Part shown: one piece after another, positions 37,323 to 48,400 of the stretch
Numbering within the stretch: the stretch's first letter is position 1
How the letters are laid out: every line of letters begins with the position of its first letter
NCBI GenBank assembly: GCA_963844055.1
Contig: CAWJMN010000002.1
Span: 930,001-994,000, forward strand
From: CAWJMN01 sp963844055
Lineage (GTDB): Bacteria > Planctomycetota > Planctomycetia > Pirellulales > Pirellulaceae
DNA length: 64,000 nucleotides
Reading direction: 5' to 3'
The notes under the pieces: model-generated
What the model saw: the letters and a program-made list of their open reading frames with translations, nothing else
Told to the model about the DNA's origin: nothing
The model's database searches: none
Program-made: the position numbers and the translations under genes

Positions 37323-38390
37323 ATGCTCCGATTCTTCCGCCGACCTTTCTTTGCCCTTGCCACCATGTTTACCTTGGTTTTCGGGACGGCCGGGATACCG
37401 TCGGCAGATGCCTGCACGCGTGCGGTTTACTTCGGCAAGGAAGGGCAGACAGTCACGGGCCGTACGATGGACTGGAAGGAAGACCTGCACAGCAACCTGT
37501 GGATTTTTCCCCGCAACATGGCCCGTGATGGGGGCCTGGGGAAGGACTCCTACAAGTGGACCAGCAAACACGGCAGCGTGGTGACTTCGATTTACGAAGG
37601 GGGGACGGCCGACGGCATCAATGAGAAGGGGCTGGTGGCCAACCTGCTGTATCTGGCGGAATCGGAATATCCGGGCGACGCTGATAAACGCCCAGGGGTT
37701 TGCATCACGGCCTGGACGCAATACGTTTTAGATAGCTTTGCCACCGTGGAAGAAGCGGTTGCAGAACTTAAGAAGGAAACGTTTCGCGTGGTGCCGGTGG
37801 TAGCCCCGAATGGAGCTGCAGGAACCGTGCACCTTGCTATCTCGGACCCTTCCGGGGACTCCGCCATCTTTGAATATGTAAAGGGAAAGCTTGTCATTCA
37901 TCATGGGCGTCAGTACCAGGTGATGACGAACTCGCCGATCTTTGATGAGCAGATCGCGCTGAATAAATACTGGCAACAAATCGGCGGGACGGTGATGCTG
38001 CCGGGTACGAACCGAGCGGCCGATCGTTTTGCTCGCACGTCGTTCTACATCAATGCTTGTCAGCAGTCTGCCAACCCACGAGAAGCGGTAGCCAGCGTGT
38101 TTAGTGTGATGCGCAATGTAAGCGTACCGCGCGGGATCAGCACGGCCGACCAACCAAACATCTCGACAACGCTATGGCGCACCGTCAGTGACCAGAAGAA
38201 TCGCGTTTACTACTTCGAAAGCACCGCCAGCCCTAGCGTCTTGTGGGTAAAGCTCGACAAGATTGATTTTCAACCAGGATCAGGAACGCGAAAACTGACC
38301 CTGGTTGGCAATCCTGATTTGGGGGGCGACCAAACCGGCAATTTCCAAAAGGCTGAGCCCTTCCAGTTCCTGGCGCCGGAGAGCAAATAG
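37323..38390 (+). CDS. Exported choloylglycine hydrolase / penicillin V acylase-type amidase (Ntn hydrolase)
   Basis: 355 residues from ATG 37323 (AGGAAC six bases upstream); an earlier start at 37191 would add 44 unlikely residues. The signal peptide (RRPFFALATMFTLVFGTAGIPSADA) ends directly before C31, the N-terminal nucleophile exposed after cleavage. Other active-site residues fit the family: R47 and D50 (GRTMDW), N107 (ANLL) and N203 (VMTNSP), with a later Arg in ADRFARTSFY. Enzymes of this type cleave linear amides such as penicillin V, bile salts or acyl-homoserine lactones. In a free-living planctomycete, a role on N-acyl signals or cell-wall amides is a guess. Confidence 0.9.
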   Translation: MLRFFRRPFFALATMFTLVFGTAGIPSADACTRAVYFGKEGQTVTGRTMDWKEDLHSNLWIFPRNMARDGGLGKDSYKWTSKHGSVVTSIYEGGTADGINEKGLVANLLYLAESEYPGDADKRPGVCITAWTQYVLDSFATVEEAVAELKKETFRVVPVVAPNGAAGTVHLAISDPSGDSAIFEYVKGKLVIHHGRQYQVMTNSPIFDEQIALNKYWQQIGGTVMLPGTNRAADRFARTSFYINACQQSANPREAVASVFSVMRNVSVPRGISTADQPNISTTLWRTVSDQKNRVYYFESTASPSVLWVKLDKIDFQPGSGTRKLTLVGNPDLGGDQTGNFQKAEPFQFLAPESK

Positions 38391-38411
38391 CCGTTCGGCC
38401 TTGGAACGAGC

Positions 38412-38440
38412 AAGGCAGGACCTGACTTGAGGCCTGCCTT
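38412..38440. terminator. Possible bidirectional terminator hairpin
   Basis: AAGGCAGG (38412-38419) pairs with CCTGCCTT (38433-38440) between the convergent amidase and unknown genes. It overlaps the minus-strand stop codon. No T-run is present. Confidence 0.4.
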
Positions 38441-38963
38441 AGACCTTGCGAACATCTTCGGCCGTAAAGCCTCCGGGAAGGTCTCCGCGCATTAGGTAGG
38501 TGTGCCCCAGAATCATGGGCGAACCGGGGATTCCCAGCAGTTTGGCAATGAAGAGGTGCCGGAAGACCTGGAAGATGAAGGTCGGCCAGCCCAGGATGAG
38601 CATCAATCCTGGAAGCGCTGAAAAACTGCCGCACCACTTGCAGAGTGCCCACGCAAACGGGGCAGCATCCAAGATGGAGTCGTAGAAGGCAACCTGCTTG
38701 CCGCCGTAAAAGATCCATAGCAGCAAGTGATCATCATCGTGGTTCAACGCTGCCAGGATGGGCAAGGCAAGTTTCGAAGAGAGCTTTTCTCCTAGCCGGA
38801 CGATCTCCTCGGTGTCTTGGTCGTCACAAATGGCGTCATACAGGATGACGTCCCCTCGTCCGGCATCAATAATGAACGCTTCTCGCCGCAGTTCCTGTGC
38901 GAGTGATACGACCGCCTCGGCCTCGCACCCCATCACCGTGAAGTTGGTATAGAAGTTTCCCAT
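38439..38963 (-). CDS. Conserved hypothetical protein with C-terminal hydrophobic segment
   Basis: 174 residues. The first half (NFTVMGCEAEAVVSLAQELRREAFIIDAGRGDVILYD) looks like a small alpha/beta domain. A more hydrophobic stretch follows (LPGLMLILGWPTFIFQVFRHLFIAKLLGIPG). No signal peptide is seen at the N-terminus. I do not recognise the family; HDDDHLLLWIFYGGKQVAFYDS suggests a protein that reads out or binds something, without a catalytic motif. It is convergent with the amidase gene. Confidence 0.6.
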   Translation of the reverse strand: MGNFYTNFTVMGCEAEAVVSLAQELRREAFIIDAGRGDVILYDAICDDQDTEEIVRLGEKLSSKLALPILAALNHDDDHLLLWIFYGGKQVAFYDSILDAAPFAWALCKWCGSFSALPGLMLILGWPTFIFQVFRHLFIAKLLGIPGSPMILGHTYLMRGDLPGGFTAEDVRKV

Positions 38964-39198
38964 GGGGGAAGGCCCACTCTCCTGACGATCAACCTGCGGG
39001 AAGCATCTTCACGGTTCTTGTGCCGCTCCAAGGATGGCTTCGATGACTGCACCGCTTAGAGCCTGCGCATTAAGCCAGCCGGCCTTATCAAACCATGCAA
39101 AACATATGGGCCGTATCGGCACGCAGTGGTCAACCTAGCATGGCAAAGTCAGAGAATCTACCCTGGAATGTGTCGAACGTGGGGGAAGCCATTCCACG

Positions 39199-39233
39199 AA
39201 AAAGCCCCGACACAAAAGGGATTGTGCCGGGGC
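39199..39233 (-). terminator. Rho-independent terminator
   Basis: On the minus strand the stem GCCCCGGCACAA / TTGTGTCGGGGC (one mismatch, loop of six) is followed by TTTTT. It lies about 45 bp beyond the stop of the LEPR-XLL protein gene. Apart from it, nothing was seen in the 313-bp gap 38964-39276. Confidence 0.8.
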
Positions 39234-39276
39234 GGGAAATGGAAGGCTTGCTCTACACCACAGATCGACTAGCGAT

Positions 39277-40209
39277 TTAGTGGCCAGACTTCTTTGTGGA
39301 AGGGGTAGGAAGGGTGAAGAGGGCCGTAATGGTCGTCGTGGTGGGACTTCCATCGGCCGCAGGCGCTCCTGGGTAAGTAAGTGTCACGGTGCTGGTCGTC
39401 GTGATGGTGGGAACCCCTGTGTTCAACTTGAGTCGCCCGGTACCATCCGCACCAACGGTGATCGATCCGATCGAGACACTTGGGCTTGTGCCATCGGCCG
39501 AAACCGAGACATCAATAACGGCGCCAGGATTTGCCCCCTTCACCTGGACCTTTAGTTGCGTAAGAACCAAGCCATGCTCGGTTTCGCTTTCGTACTGAAC
39601 CGTGCTAGTGAGCTTGCTATTGGGATCGATCAGCGATGCCCGAAGATGGGTTTCGGCATGGTCATCATGATGGTCGTCCGATCCGCTGGGCTTGGCTGTG
39701 GGAACTGCGAAATCCCCTTTCGCCAGCAGAGTTCCGTCGGCCGAGCTGATGGAAATGGAGGTGCCAGCCACCACGGCAGGCAAGCCCGCTTTTAGCTTTA
39801 GCTGGCCGGTTCCATCCGCCTTGATGGTGATCGATCCCACAGGTGTGCTGGCGCCTGCGGCATCGGTGATGGTGACGTTGACAACCGTGCCAGCAGCCGC
39901 ACCTTTGACCTGGACACTTAGCTCGCGGACTTCAACCCCCTTCTTGAGTTCTGACTCAAACTTGGCGGTTGCTGTAACCGTGCTGCTGGACTCGGAGGTC
40001 AGGTTGGCTGCCAAGTGGGTTTCGGTCGATTTAGTACTCGCCGAACTGGACTTGGCAGAAACGACTTGGGCCGAACGCTCAATCGCTGGATGGTGTTCGG
40101 GCACATGGGCAGCCACAATCGAGTGAATACTCGATAATAGGCTGCGAGCTTCCAGTGACTCTAGAGATAGCTTGGTTTGAAAGGACGATGACTTGCGGCT
40201 CATGGACAT
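39277..40209 (-). CDS. LEPR-XLL-type exported repeat protein
   Basis: 310 residues. The N-terminus has the planctomycete sorting motif form LSLESLEARSLLS (about 14-26), used by extracellular proteins in place of a classical signal. Two similar Ser/Thr-rich domains follow: the first is FESELKKGVEVRELSVQVKGAAAGTVVNVTI...VGSITIKADGTGQLKLKAG (positions about 84-146), and the second is YESETEHGLVLTQLKVQVKGANPGAVIDV...IGSITVGADGTGRLKLNTG (positions about 205-267). A His/Asp-rich stretch (DDHHDDHAETH) separates them and may bind metal. No enzyme domain. It probably acts at the cell surface. GGGAG precedes the start, and a good terminator lies downstream. Confidence 0.75.
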   Translation of the reverse strand: MSMSRKSSSFQTKLSLESLEARSLLSSIHSIVAAHVPEHHPAIERSAQVVSAKSSSASTKSTETHLAANLTSESSSTVTATAKFESELKKGVEVRELSVQVKGAAAGTVVNVTITDAAGASTPVGSITIKADGTGQLKLKAGLPAVVAGTSISISSADGTLLAKGDFAVPTAKPSGSDDHHDDHAETHLRASLIDPNSKLTSTVQYESETEHGLVLTQLKVQVKGANPGAVIDVSVSADGTSPSVSIGSITVGADGTGRLKLNTGVPTITTTSTVTLTYPGAPAADGSPTTTTITALFTLPTPSTKKSGH

Positions 40210-40611
40210 AATCGCAATGCTCCCTCGACGGTCGTGCCGTCAGATGTTCCCGGTCGCAAAGAGGTTCCGTAAGAGGAGAATGAGGTTGCTAACGCCGCGA
40301 CCGCTTACGTTAGCCCCAACCTCACCGGAGCCAATCGTAGGGCGCAACTTTCTATAAGTCTGCCGGGAAATTCCCGTAAATTGGAAAGAAGAGTGATGCG
40401 ACCGGTGACTGCAGCGATAGCACAATCGACGTCGTTTAGTTGTTTCGGCTGGGATGCATCACTCTTCTTTTGCAGATGCGGTAGGCATATCTCGTCACCG
40501 TGATTTTTTTTGAAACGACAAATCCGCGCATACACAGGAAGAAGTTTTAGAAGGTGATGCGCTGAGTTGTAGTTGCTCAGCGAGCCTGCGGGTGGTTTGA
40601 CCATCGAGGAA
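40210..40611. other. 402-bp intergenic region with long inverted repeat
   Basis: It contains the 5' region of the LEPR-XLL gene and a perfect 15-bp inverted repeat (40385-40470). No small gene is credible. The minus-strand leader carries GACGGCACGACCGTC as a small stem. Confidence 0.5.
40385..40470. repeat. Perfect 15-bp inverted repeat, 56-bp spacer
   Basis: AAAGAAGAGTGATGC (40385-40399) and GCATCACTCTTCTTT (40456-40470) are exact complements. They lie between the response regulator gene and the downstream LEPR-XLL gene. They could be a distal terminator, a structured leader, or remnants of a mobile element. Confidence 0.65.
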
Positions 40612-41277
40612 TCAATTGCTTCCGGCCGAAAGTAGCCCAGCTTCCATTGCCAATTGCGTGAGTTCTGCTCGATTGCGCAAACCGAGTTTTGACATCAGTC
40701 GGGCGCGATACGACTCCACCGTTTTTACACTGAGGTCTAATTTATCGGCGACGGCCTGATTGGTGTGCCCTTGCGCAACCATCACCAAGACCTCTCGTTC
40801 GCGGTCGCTCAACGTTGCCAGCAAGTTATTGTCGGTTTTGGTTTCGCTGGTGGTCGTCACCGGAAGGCGATCAGAAGCGGTGGCGAGTTGTACTTGTGTG
40901 TAGATTCGCCCACGGGCTACGGCGCGGATCGCATCGAGCAGTTCGGTATCGGCCGATTTTTTTACAACATACCCAAAAGCACCGGCCGCCATCGCGACGC
41001 GAAAATAGGCCGCGTCATCATGCATCGTTAACACCACGACGCGCGTCATAGGACATTCACGCGCCAAGGTCTCAATCACGCGTACTGCCGTCCCACCGGG
41101 CATCGTCATATCGAGTGTTAACACATCAGGCTTTATCGCCCGGACTTCTTTTAATGCCTCATCATGGCTGCCTGCTTCTCCCACCACCTGCATATCCGAC
41201 TGGGAGTTAATCAGCAGTTTGAGCCCGCTGCGCAGGACTGCATGATCGTCTGCCACGATGACACGAATTTTAGACAT
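40612..41277 (-). CDS. NarL/FixJ-family response regulator
   Basis: 221 residues. The receiver has D10/D11 (VADDH), phospho-acceptor D56 (LTLDMTMPGG) and the Lys in YVVKKSA. The C-terminal LuxR-type helix-turn-helix is LSDREREVLVMVAQGHTNQAVADKLDLSVKTVESYRARLMSKLG. GGAGAAGGC seven bases before ATG lies inside the kinase gene, whose end it overlaps by 8 bp, so the two are translationally coupled. It should bind DNA after phosphorylation by that kinase. Likely targets are nearby surface-protein genes (inference). Confidence 0.93.
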   Translation of the reverse strand: MSKIRVIVADDHAVLRSGLKLLINSQSDMQVVGEAGSHDEALKEVRAIKPDVLTLDMTMPGGTAVRVIETLARECPMTRVVVLTMHDDAAYFRVAMAAGAFGYVVKKSADTELLDAIRAVARGRIYTQVQLATASDRLPVTTTSETKTDNNLLATLSDREREVLVMVAQGHTNQAVADKLDLSVKTVESYRARLMSKLGLRNRAELTQLAMEAGLLSAGSN

Positions 41278-42202
41278 AAGCCTTCTCCGACGGGCTTAGT
41301 GGAATGCGTACTCGCACCAAAGTTCCCGAACCTGGACTGGAGGTGAAAGCTGCTTCACCTCCTAACAAAAATGCACGCTCTTGTATGCTCAAAAGCCCAA
41401 AGGGGCTTTTCGAGCGATTTACACGAAGCGCGGATACAACATCGAACCCACGCCCATCATCGTTGATTTGAATATCCAAGCACCTGGGATCACAGCCCAG
41501 ACTGATACGCAGGTGGGCTGCCTTACCATGCCGAATTGCATTGATCGAGGCCTCTTGTACGATGCGATAGATAGCCGTCTCCACATCCTCTGACAGTCGC
41601 AAGGATTCACTACACTGTGGATGGAACGTGGCCTCTATCTGATGGGTCGTACTGATTTCTTCAACGTAACGCTCTAGTGCGGGCAGCAATCCTAAATCAT
41701 CAAGGATGGTGGGCCTCAGGCCGCGAGCCAACCTGCGAACCTCATCGTGTGTATCGCCACCAATCCGTCGCAACTCGCGTGCTTGCTCTTTCACCGCAGG
41801 CTCTGAAGAGGCTTCTTCAATTGTCCGTAGGCCAACCATCAACCCGGTGAGCGATTGGCCGAGACTGTCGTGCAGATCGCGGGCAATCCGCCGCCGTTCA
41901 TCTTCCTGGGCCGAAAGGGCCTGCGCTAGCAATCGCTGCCGTGTGGCCGCTAGCGTTTGCAATGGCTTAACGATCATGTACCAAAGCAGCGGTGCCAGCA
42001 CGATGGTCAACATGCAAGCATCGATCACCGCCCCATACGCAACACTGCTTTCGGCAGGAACAAGGTAGGGCAATACCAGCATCACGATCGCTTCGATCGC
42101 AAAGAGGACTGCTAATAGGGTCAAAAACAGCCGTAATGGCTGAATCTTTCCCAGTTCTAAATTTTGTCGCGTTGGCATGAAAGCGGCCAGTTGAATGGAC
42201 AT
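41270..42202 (-). CDS. Membrane sensor histidine kinase (HisKA_3, NarX-like class)
   Basis: 310 residues. Two hydrophobic helices (LRLFLTLLAVLFAIEAIVMLVLPYLV and YGAVIDACMLTIVLAPLLWYMIV, about 23-77) flank a very short external loop, so it has little sensor domain. The HisKA_3 site is DERRRIARDLHDSLGQSL with H111. The ATPase domain has EASINAIRHGKAAHL and NDDGRGF. There is no clear ribosome site at 42202; ATG 42178 is another option. It forms a pair with the downstream NarL-type regulator (8-bp overlap). It diverges from the giant surface protein across about 250 bp. Confidence 0.9.
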   Translation of the reverse strand: MSIQLAAFMPTRQNLELGKIQPLRLFLTLLAVLFAIEAIVMLVLPYLVPAESSVAYGAVIDACMLTIVLAPLLWYMIVKPLQTLAATRQRLLAQALSAQEDERRRIARDLHDSLGQSLTGLMVGLRTIEEASSEPAVKEQARELRRIGGDTHDEVRRLARGLRPTILDDLGLLPALERYVEEISTTHQIEATFHPQCSESLRLSEDVETAIYRIVQEASINAIRHGKAAHLRISLGCDPRCLDIQINDDGRGFDVVSALRVNRSKSPFGLLSIQERAFLLGGEAAFTSSPGSGTLVRVRIPLSPSEKAYV

Positions 42203-42456
42203 TTTTGGGGGGCGATAGCTCTAGTTTACCCGCAAGGAGGTCGCCATTGACTCTACCCTAGGTCGGGGGCCCATTGATCGTCTGTAGGGGAAACCCTGAC
42301 AGGAATATTTTACTTGGGTAATTCTCCCGGCATCCTCAAAATACAGCGGCGCGTATCCTACGTGTGTAGTTTGCAAAAGGTTTCCTTCCCTCCCGCCTCA
42401 TTTCGAGTCAAAAAGTCGAATTCTCGACCTCTCCCCTCTCCGCACAGGATATCGCC

Positions 42457-45400
42457 ATGAGTCGCATGATTTCACGCATAGCTCCCACCAAAAAAATCAC
42501 CTCCACTCAGCGCCGGCTTTCCAAGCGATCAAATGAACTTGTTCGTCGTCGCTTTCTAACGATGGAAAATCTCGAAGGACGATCCCTTCTGGCAACCTTG
42601 GTGGCGGATGTGATGACGGGTACCGCCAACACGAGTATCGGTGGCACCGTCTACGAAGACTTGAATTCTAACGGCATCAAGGACAATGGAGAAAACGGAG
42701 TCAAAAACTGGACAGTCTTTCTCGACCTGGACCAAAGCGGCACACTCAATGCTGATGCCAATGGGACGATGGAACCTTCGGTAATCACTAATATCGATGG
42801 CGCTTACAGCATCAAGGGGATGATCCCAGGCAATTATCGGGTTGGGCAAGTGATCCAAGCGGGCTGGACCCCCACCTCACCTGAGTCGCAAGATGTAACC
42901 GCGATCAAAGACAAAGCCACTAAGTCTGTCAACTTTTTCAATTTCAGCGGTGGTGACATTGTCGGAACGGTTTGGAATGATCTCAACGCTGATGGAGTCC
43001 GTGCTGTTGACGGATCAGGAGCTTATACCGATCCTGGGCTATCTGGCTGGACGATGTTCCTCGATTTGAATAATGATGGGGCACTTGATCCTACGGAGCC
43101 TTCAACGGTCACTGGTGCTGACGGTAGCTACTCCTTCTCAAGCTTGCCCCCGGGAGATTACGAAGTCACCGAAATTAAGCCGGCTGGCTGGGATGTGTCG
43201 CCGGGCAAATTTGATATCAAACAAACGGCGGCTGTGAAGGCACGTCAGCAGTTTACCCAGGACTTTGCGAACTTTAGCCTCACCAATGGTTCGATTGACG
43301 GAACGATCTGGAACGATACCAACGCAAATGGGATTCGCGAAACGGATCCAGCCACCGGTGAATTTACGGAACCTGGCCTAGCGGACTGGACGGTCTTCCT
43401 CGATACCAACAACAATCGCATCGCAGATCCTGGTGAAACGACGACGCTTACGGATGCGAATGGTCACTACTCCTTTATCAGCTTACCCGCCCGTGATTAC
43501 GAAGTGACCGAGGTTGTTCCTGCAGGCTGGAATATCTCTCCTACTTACGATTCCCGGCAAACGGTAAGTGTCTCGGGAGGGGCCGCTACGACCGCCGGTG
43601 ATTTTGCGAACTTTACCATCCTCAATGGGTCCATTCGTGGAACCGTGTGGAACGATGTCAATCGCAACGGCGTACGCGATGTAAGCACTTTAACAGGAGC
43701 CACCACCGACCCGGGCTTGGCCAATTGGACTGTGTTCCTCGATCTCAATCGTAACCGTATTGCGGATGCGGGAGAGCCCTCCACCCTGACCGACGCCAAT
43801 GGGCAATACGTTTTCCCTGACCTGCAGGTGGGAGATTACGAAGTCCAAGAAGTTATCCCCACTGGCTGGGAAGTTGCCGCTACTTTCAGTGACAGCCAAA
43901 CGGTTACCGTCCGTTCCGGTGTTGATTCGGTCGCACCAGACTTTGCCAACTTCAACCTAAGCGCTGCCTCGCCAGGTTCGGTCAGTGGCGTTGTGTGGAA
44001 CGATCTCAATGGCAATGGTGTGCGTGACCTCACCTCAACCGGCGGCTATAGCGATCCTGGCCTTTCCGGCTGGACCGTGTTTGTTGATCTAAATGCCGAC
44101 AAACTGGCGAGCGTTGGCGAACCCCAGGGCGTTACCGGGGCCGATGGTTCTTATTCGCTGAGCGGAGTTCTTCCTGGTTCGGTCAGCATTTTGGTTCAGT
44201 CAACCGTTGGCTGGAAGGGGACCGCTCCGATCACCAACATGCGTACGATTGCCCTGAAGAGTGGCGAAAATGCTGTGGGTCTCGATTTTGGTGAGGCACA
44301 GCTAAAAGACTCAAGCATCAGCGGCGCTGTGTTCTCGGATTCAAACAAAGATGGTGTTCGCGCCACTGGTGAACGGGGCCTTGCTGGCATTACCGTCTAT
44401 CTCGATCTGAATGACAATGGACTGCTCGATCCTACAGAACCCCAGGTTGCCACCTCAGAAGACCTGTTCTATACGCCGGATGTTGATGAAGCGGGAACTT
44501 ACAGCTTTACCCATTTGGCGAAGGGAACCTATACCGTTCGCGAAGTGATCCCAGCAATCTTGGGATCGACTCCTGCAGCGGAGAGTGTACATACGGTTAC
44601 CATTACGGCCGCCGAAGATCGCACAGGGGTTAACTCGGCCGCTGTGTTTCGTCCTAACGAAATTCACGGCACCAAGTTCGACGATGCCAATGGCAATCAC
44701 GTACGTGATGCCGGCGAGGCAGGAGTTGGCGGTGCAACGATCTTTGTGGACATGAACCGCAACGACCTTTTGGATGCGGGAGAACCTACCACCACCACGC
44801 AAGCGGATGGTAGCTATACCTTTACCAACATGACGGCAGGTGCCTATGTCATTCGGGAAGTGGTGTCGGCCGGCTACTCTCAGACGTCGCCTACGACCCT
44901 CGGTGGAATCTTGTGGCCAGCGGGGACCAGTAACGCTGCCGTTGGCAATGTTGGCCCTACTAGCATTACCAAGTCACTGTCGATAGGTGAGAGCTACCGC
45001 CAAACCGTGAGCCTGACGCTTCCTAACACAGGGGCGCTAACGAACCTGGTGGATGTGTTCCTTCTGTTTGATGATACCGGTAGCTTTACCAATAACAGCC
45101 CGATCGTACGGTCGGCCTTCCCGGACATCATTTCTCAGTTGCAAACATCCCTGCCCGGCATTGACCTGGGCTTTGGTGTGGGACGCCTCGAAGAGTACGG
45201 CAACTTTGCCTATGAGTATGCAACGGGTCGGCCCTTCATTTTGAATCAGCCAGTTGTGGCCGCAAGCTCAGCAGGCTATATGACCGCCATCCAGGCCGCA
45301 CTGAACAGAACCACCCCTGGTTACGGTGGTGATCAACCAGAAACTGACATTGAAGCCCTCTATCAATTGGTGACAGGAAAGGGCTTTGACGGCAACAACA

Positions 45401-48400
45401 ATGGCACAACCTCGGATAGCGGTGCCGCAGGTCTCGCATCCACGCAGCTCAATCCAGGCAGCAGTGGCGACGTCCCATCTTTCGCCTCCTTCACGGCAGA
45501 CCCTACGAATTCGGTCATGGCGGCTGCTGGCAACGTCGGCGGAGCTGGCTTCCGATCGGGTGCGCTTCCAATCGTGCTGCTGGCAACCGACACCGGCTTT
45601 GCCTATCAGCCTAAGGGGGAGACCTCGATCACTGGTGTAGGTGGAGTTTCGCTTCCCATCACTTCCTTCACGCAGACTTCGCGGCCGACGACCCCGTTTA
45701 ACAATGGCGCTGGTATTCAGGAGACCATTACGGGGCTGAACGCACTGGGGGCGCTGGTCATCGGCCTGGGAACCAATCCTGACGCCACAATCGATCCACG
45801 CCAAGGGCTGGAAGCGATTTCCAAGCTCACCGGAGCGACCAACCAATCGACGGCCACGATCGCCAACGGTACGGCAAACCCCATTGCACCGGGAGACCCA
45901 CTTTACTTCCAAATCGCCTCGGGCTTTGGTGCCAGCGTCGCCAATGGCGTGGTTAGCGCTATTCAGAACGCGGTTACCAACGTTGCCGTCGACATGGAAC
46001 TGCGGGCATCTGATCCACGGGTTCGCATCATTAACCATACCGGCATCTTGCACAGCGTTCGGGCCGGCTCGACGGCGAACTTCGATGTCGAGTTTATTGG
46101 CGATGGCGTTCCCCATCGTTTTGACCTGCAGTTTGTTCGTGCCGGTACCAATGTTGTCCTCGGCTCCATTCCCGTGGTTCTAGGAACCCCCGTTCCTGGT
46201 GACGGCTACGAGTTTGAAGACCTCGAAGATGGTGCCATTGGAACCGGTGTTGACTTCAGCGATCATTACACAGGTCTGACCGTCGCCTCGAATGTCGCAC
46301 CGACTTTCGTGGCTGGCGGAAACCAAACGATTCTCGAAGATGCCGGAATTCAAACGGTTGCCGCTTGGGCCACTAGCATTTCTACTGGTGAATCAGGGCA
46401 GGTTGTCAACTTCCTGGTAAGCAATGACAACACCTCGCTGTTTAGTGCCCCACCTAGCATTGCCAGCGATGGCACACTCACCTTTACGCCCGCACCAAAT
46501 GCATTTGGTACCGCGACTGTAACGGTTCAGGCCCATGACAATGGCGGAACTGCTAACGGCGGTGTTGATACCAGTGCCCCGCAGTCGTTTACGATCACCA
46601 TCGAAGCGGTCAATGATGCCCCTGTGGCCAACAATGATTCGTATACGACGGCCGAAAATGCACCACTGACGATTCCTGCCAGTGGCGTATTGTCCAATGA
46701 CACCGATGTCGAGGGGGATTCCCTCTCGTCAATCCTCGTGAGTGCGCCAAGCCACGGTATCCTCGTCTTGGCTGCCAATGGATCGTTCACCTACACGCCA
46801 GACCTCAACTACAATGGCACCGACAGCTTCAGCTATAAGGCCAATGATGGGGCAGCCGATTCGAACGTAGCGACGATCAGCTTGACCATCACGCCGGTCA
46901 ACAATCCACCCGTCGCTACCGCCGACACCTATACGACAGCCGAGGATGTAGCTCTGGTTGTTCCTGCAACTGGTGTACTTGCCAACGATTCCGATGTGGA
47001 TGGCAACGCCCTGACTTCCCTGCTCGTGTCCGGACCAACGCATGGCTCGCTCACTTTCGGCACGGATGGATCGTTCAGCTATACGCCAGATGCCAACTAC
47101 AACGGCGTCGATAGCTTTAGCTATAAGGCCAATGATGGCTTGCTGGATTCTGGTGTTGTGGAAGTCAGCTTGACGATCACGCCGGTCAATGACGCCCCGG
47201 TTGCTGTGGCCGACAACTTTGTCACGGCCGAAGATGTTCCACTCGCCATTGCAGCAAGTGGGGTTCTCATTAATGACTCGGATACCGAAGGGGATGTGCT
47301 GTCTGCGATCTTGGTAAGTGGGCCCACCCATGGCACGCTAACCTTGAATGCGAACGGATCGTTTACCTACACGCCAAACGCTAACTACAACGGCACCGAC
47401 AGCTTCAGCTATAAGGCCAATGATGGAGTAGCCAACTCAAACGTTGCGACGGTCAGCTTGACCATCACACCGGTGAATGATGCTCCCGTGGGAACGAGTG
47501 ATGCCTACCAAACGAAGCAAGACGTAGCCCTGACCGTAAGCGTCGCTTCGGGAGTGCTCGCCAACGATCATGATGTTGATGGCGATTTGCTGACAGCAAT
47601 CCTTAGTGCTGGACCAACCCATGGCACTTTGGTACTTAATGCGGATGGCTCGTTTGCTTACACGCCAAATGCTGGCTTCTTTGGTACTGATTCCTTTACC
47701 TATCGGGCAAGCGACAGTGCACTCACCAGCAACTTAGTAACGGTGACATTGACCGTTAACGCGGCACCCGTAACTGGGGGCACGAAGTTCCTTGTCGTGG
47801 ATGGGGCCGCTCGTGACACATTCAATTACGATACCGCTGGCAACCTGGTGGTAGACCACAAGCTCAATCAAGAGAATGAAACTCCACGTGGCATTGCGAC
47901 CAACAAGGATGGATCGCTGTACTGGGTTGTCGATTCCAAGGGAGAAGTGTTCGTTTATAACTCTGCCGGAAAACTAATCGGCAATTGGGAAGCCAAGGGA
48001 ATGGACAAGCCCGAGGGTGTTGCCACCAATGGCAAAGACCTATGGATTGTCGATCGGGAGACTGATCGCGTCTATTTCTTCGCAGGCGGGGCTGCACGCC
48101 TCACGGGAAAGGTTAGTGCAACGTCTAGCTTTGCTCTATCGAAGACCAATCTTGACCCCATGGACATCACGACCGATGGCGCTCACCTTTGGGTTGTGAA
48201 TGATACGGCCACGATCGACAAGGTTTTCCGGTATTCGCTCAGCGGGGCTTTAGAAGGTAGCTGGCAAATGGATGCCAGCAATTCCAAGCCAACCGGCCTG
48301 ACCATTGATCCCAATGATGTCAATCACATCTGGGTGGTGGATGCAGGAACTGACCGTGTGTACCAGTACTCTGGTGCCGTCTCTCGCACAGCGGGGCAAC

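Noticed and set aside
45268..46116. 282-codon minus-strand frame within the giant surface-protein gene
   Set aside because: Shadow of the repetitive coding sequence; Arg/Gly/Asp-rich with no domain.
46627..47760. CRISPR-like array at the regular 288-bp repeats
   Set aside because: The repeats are in-frame protein domains within one long gene, far too long for CRISPR units.
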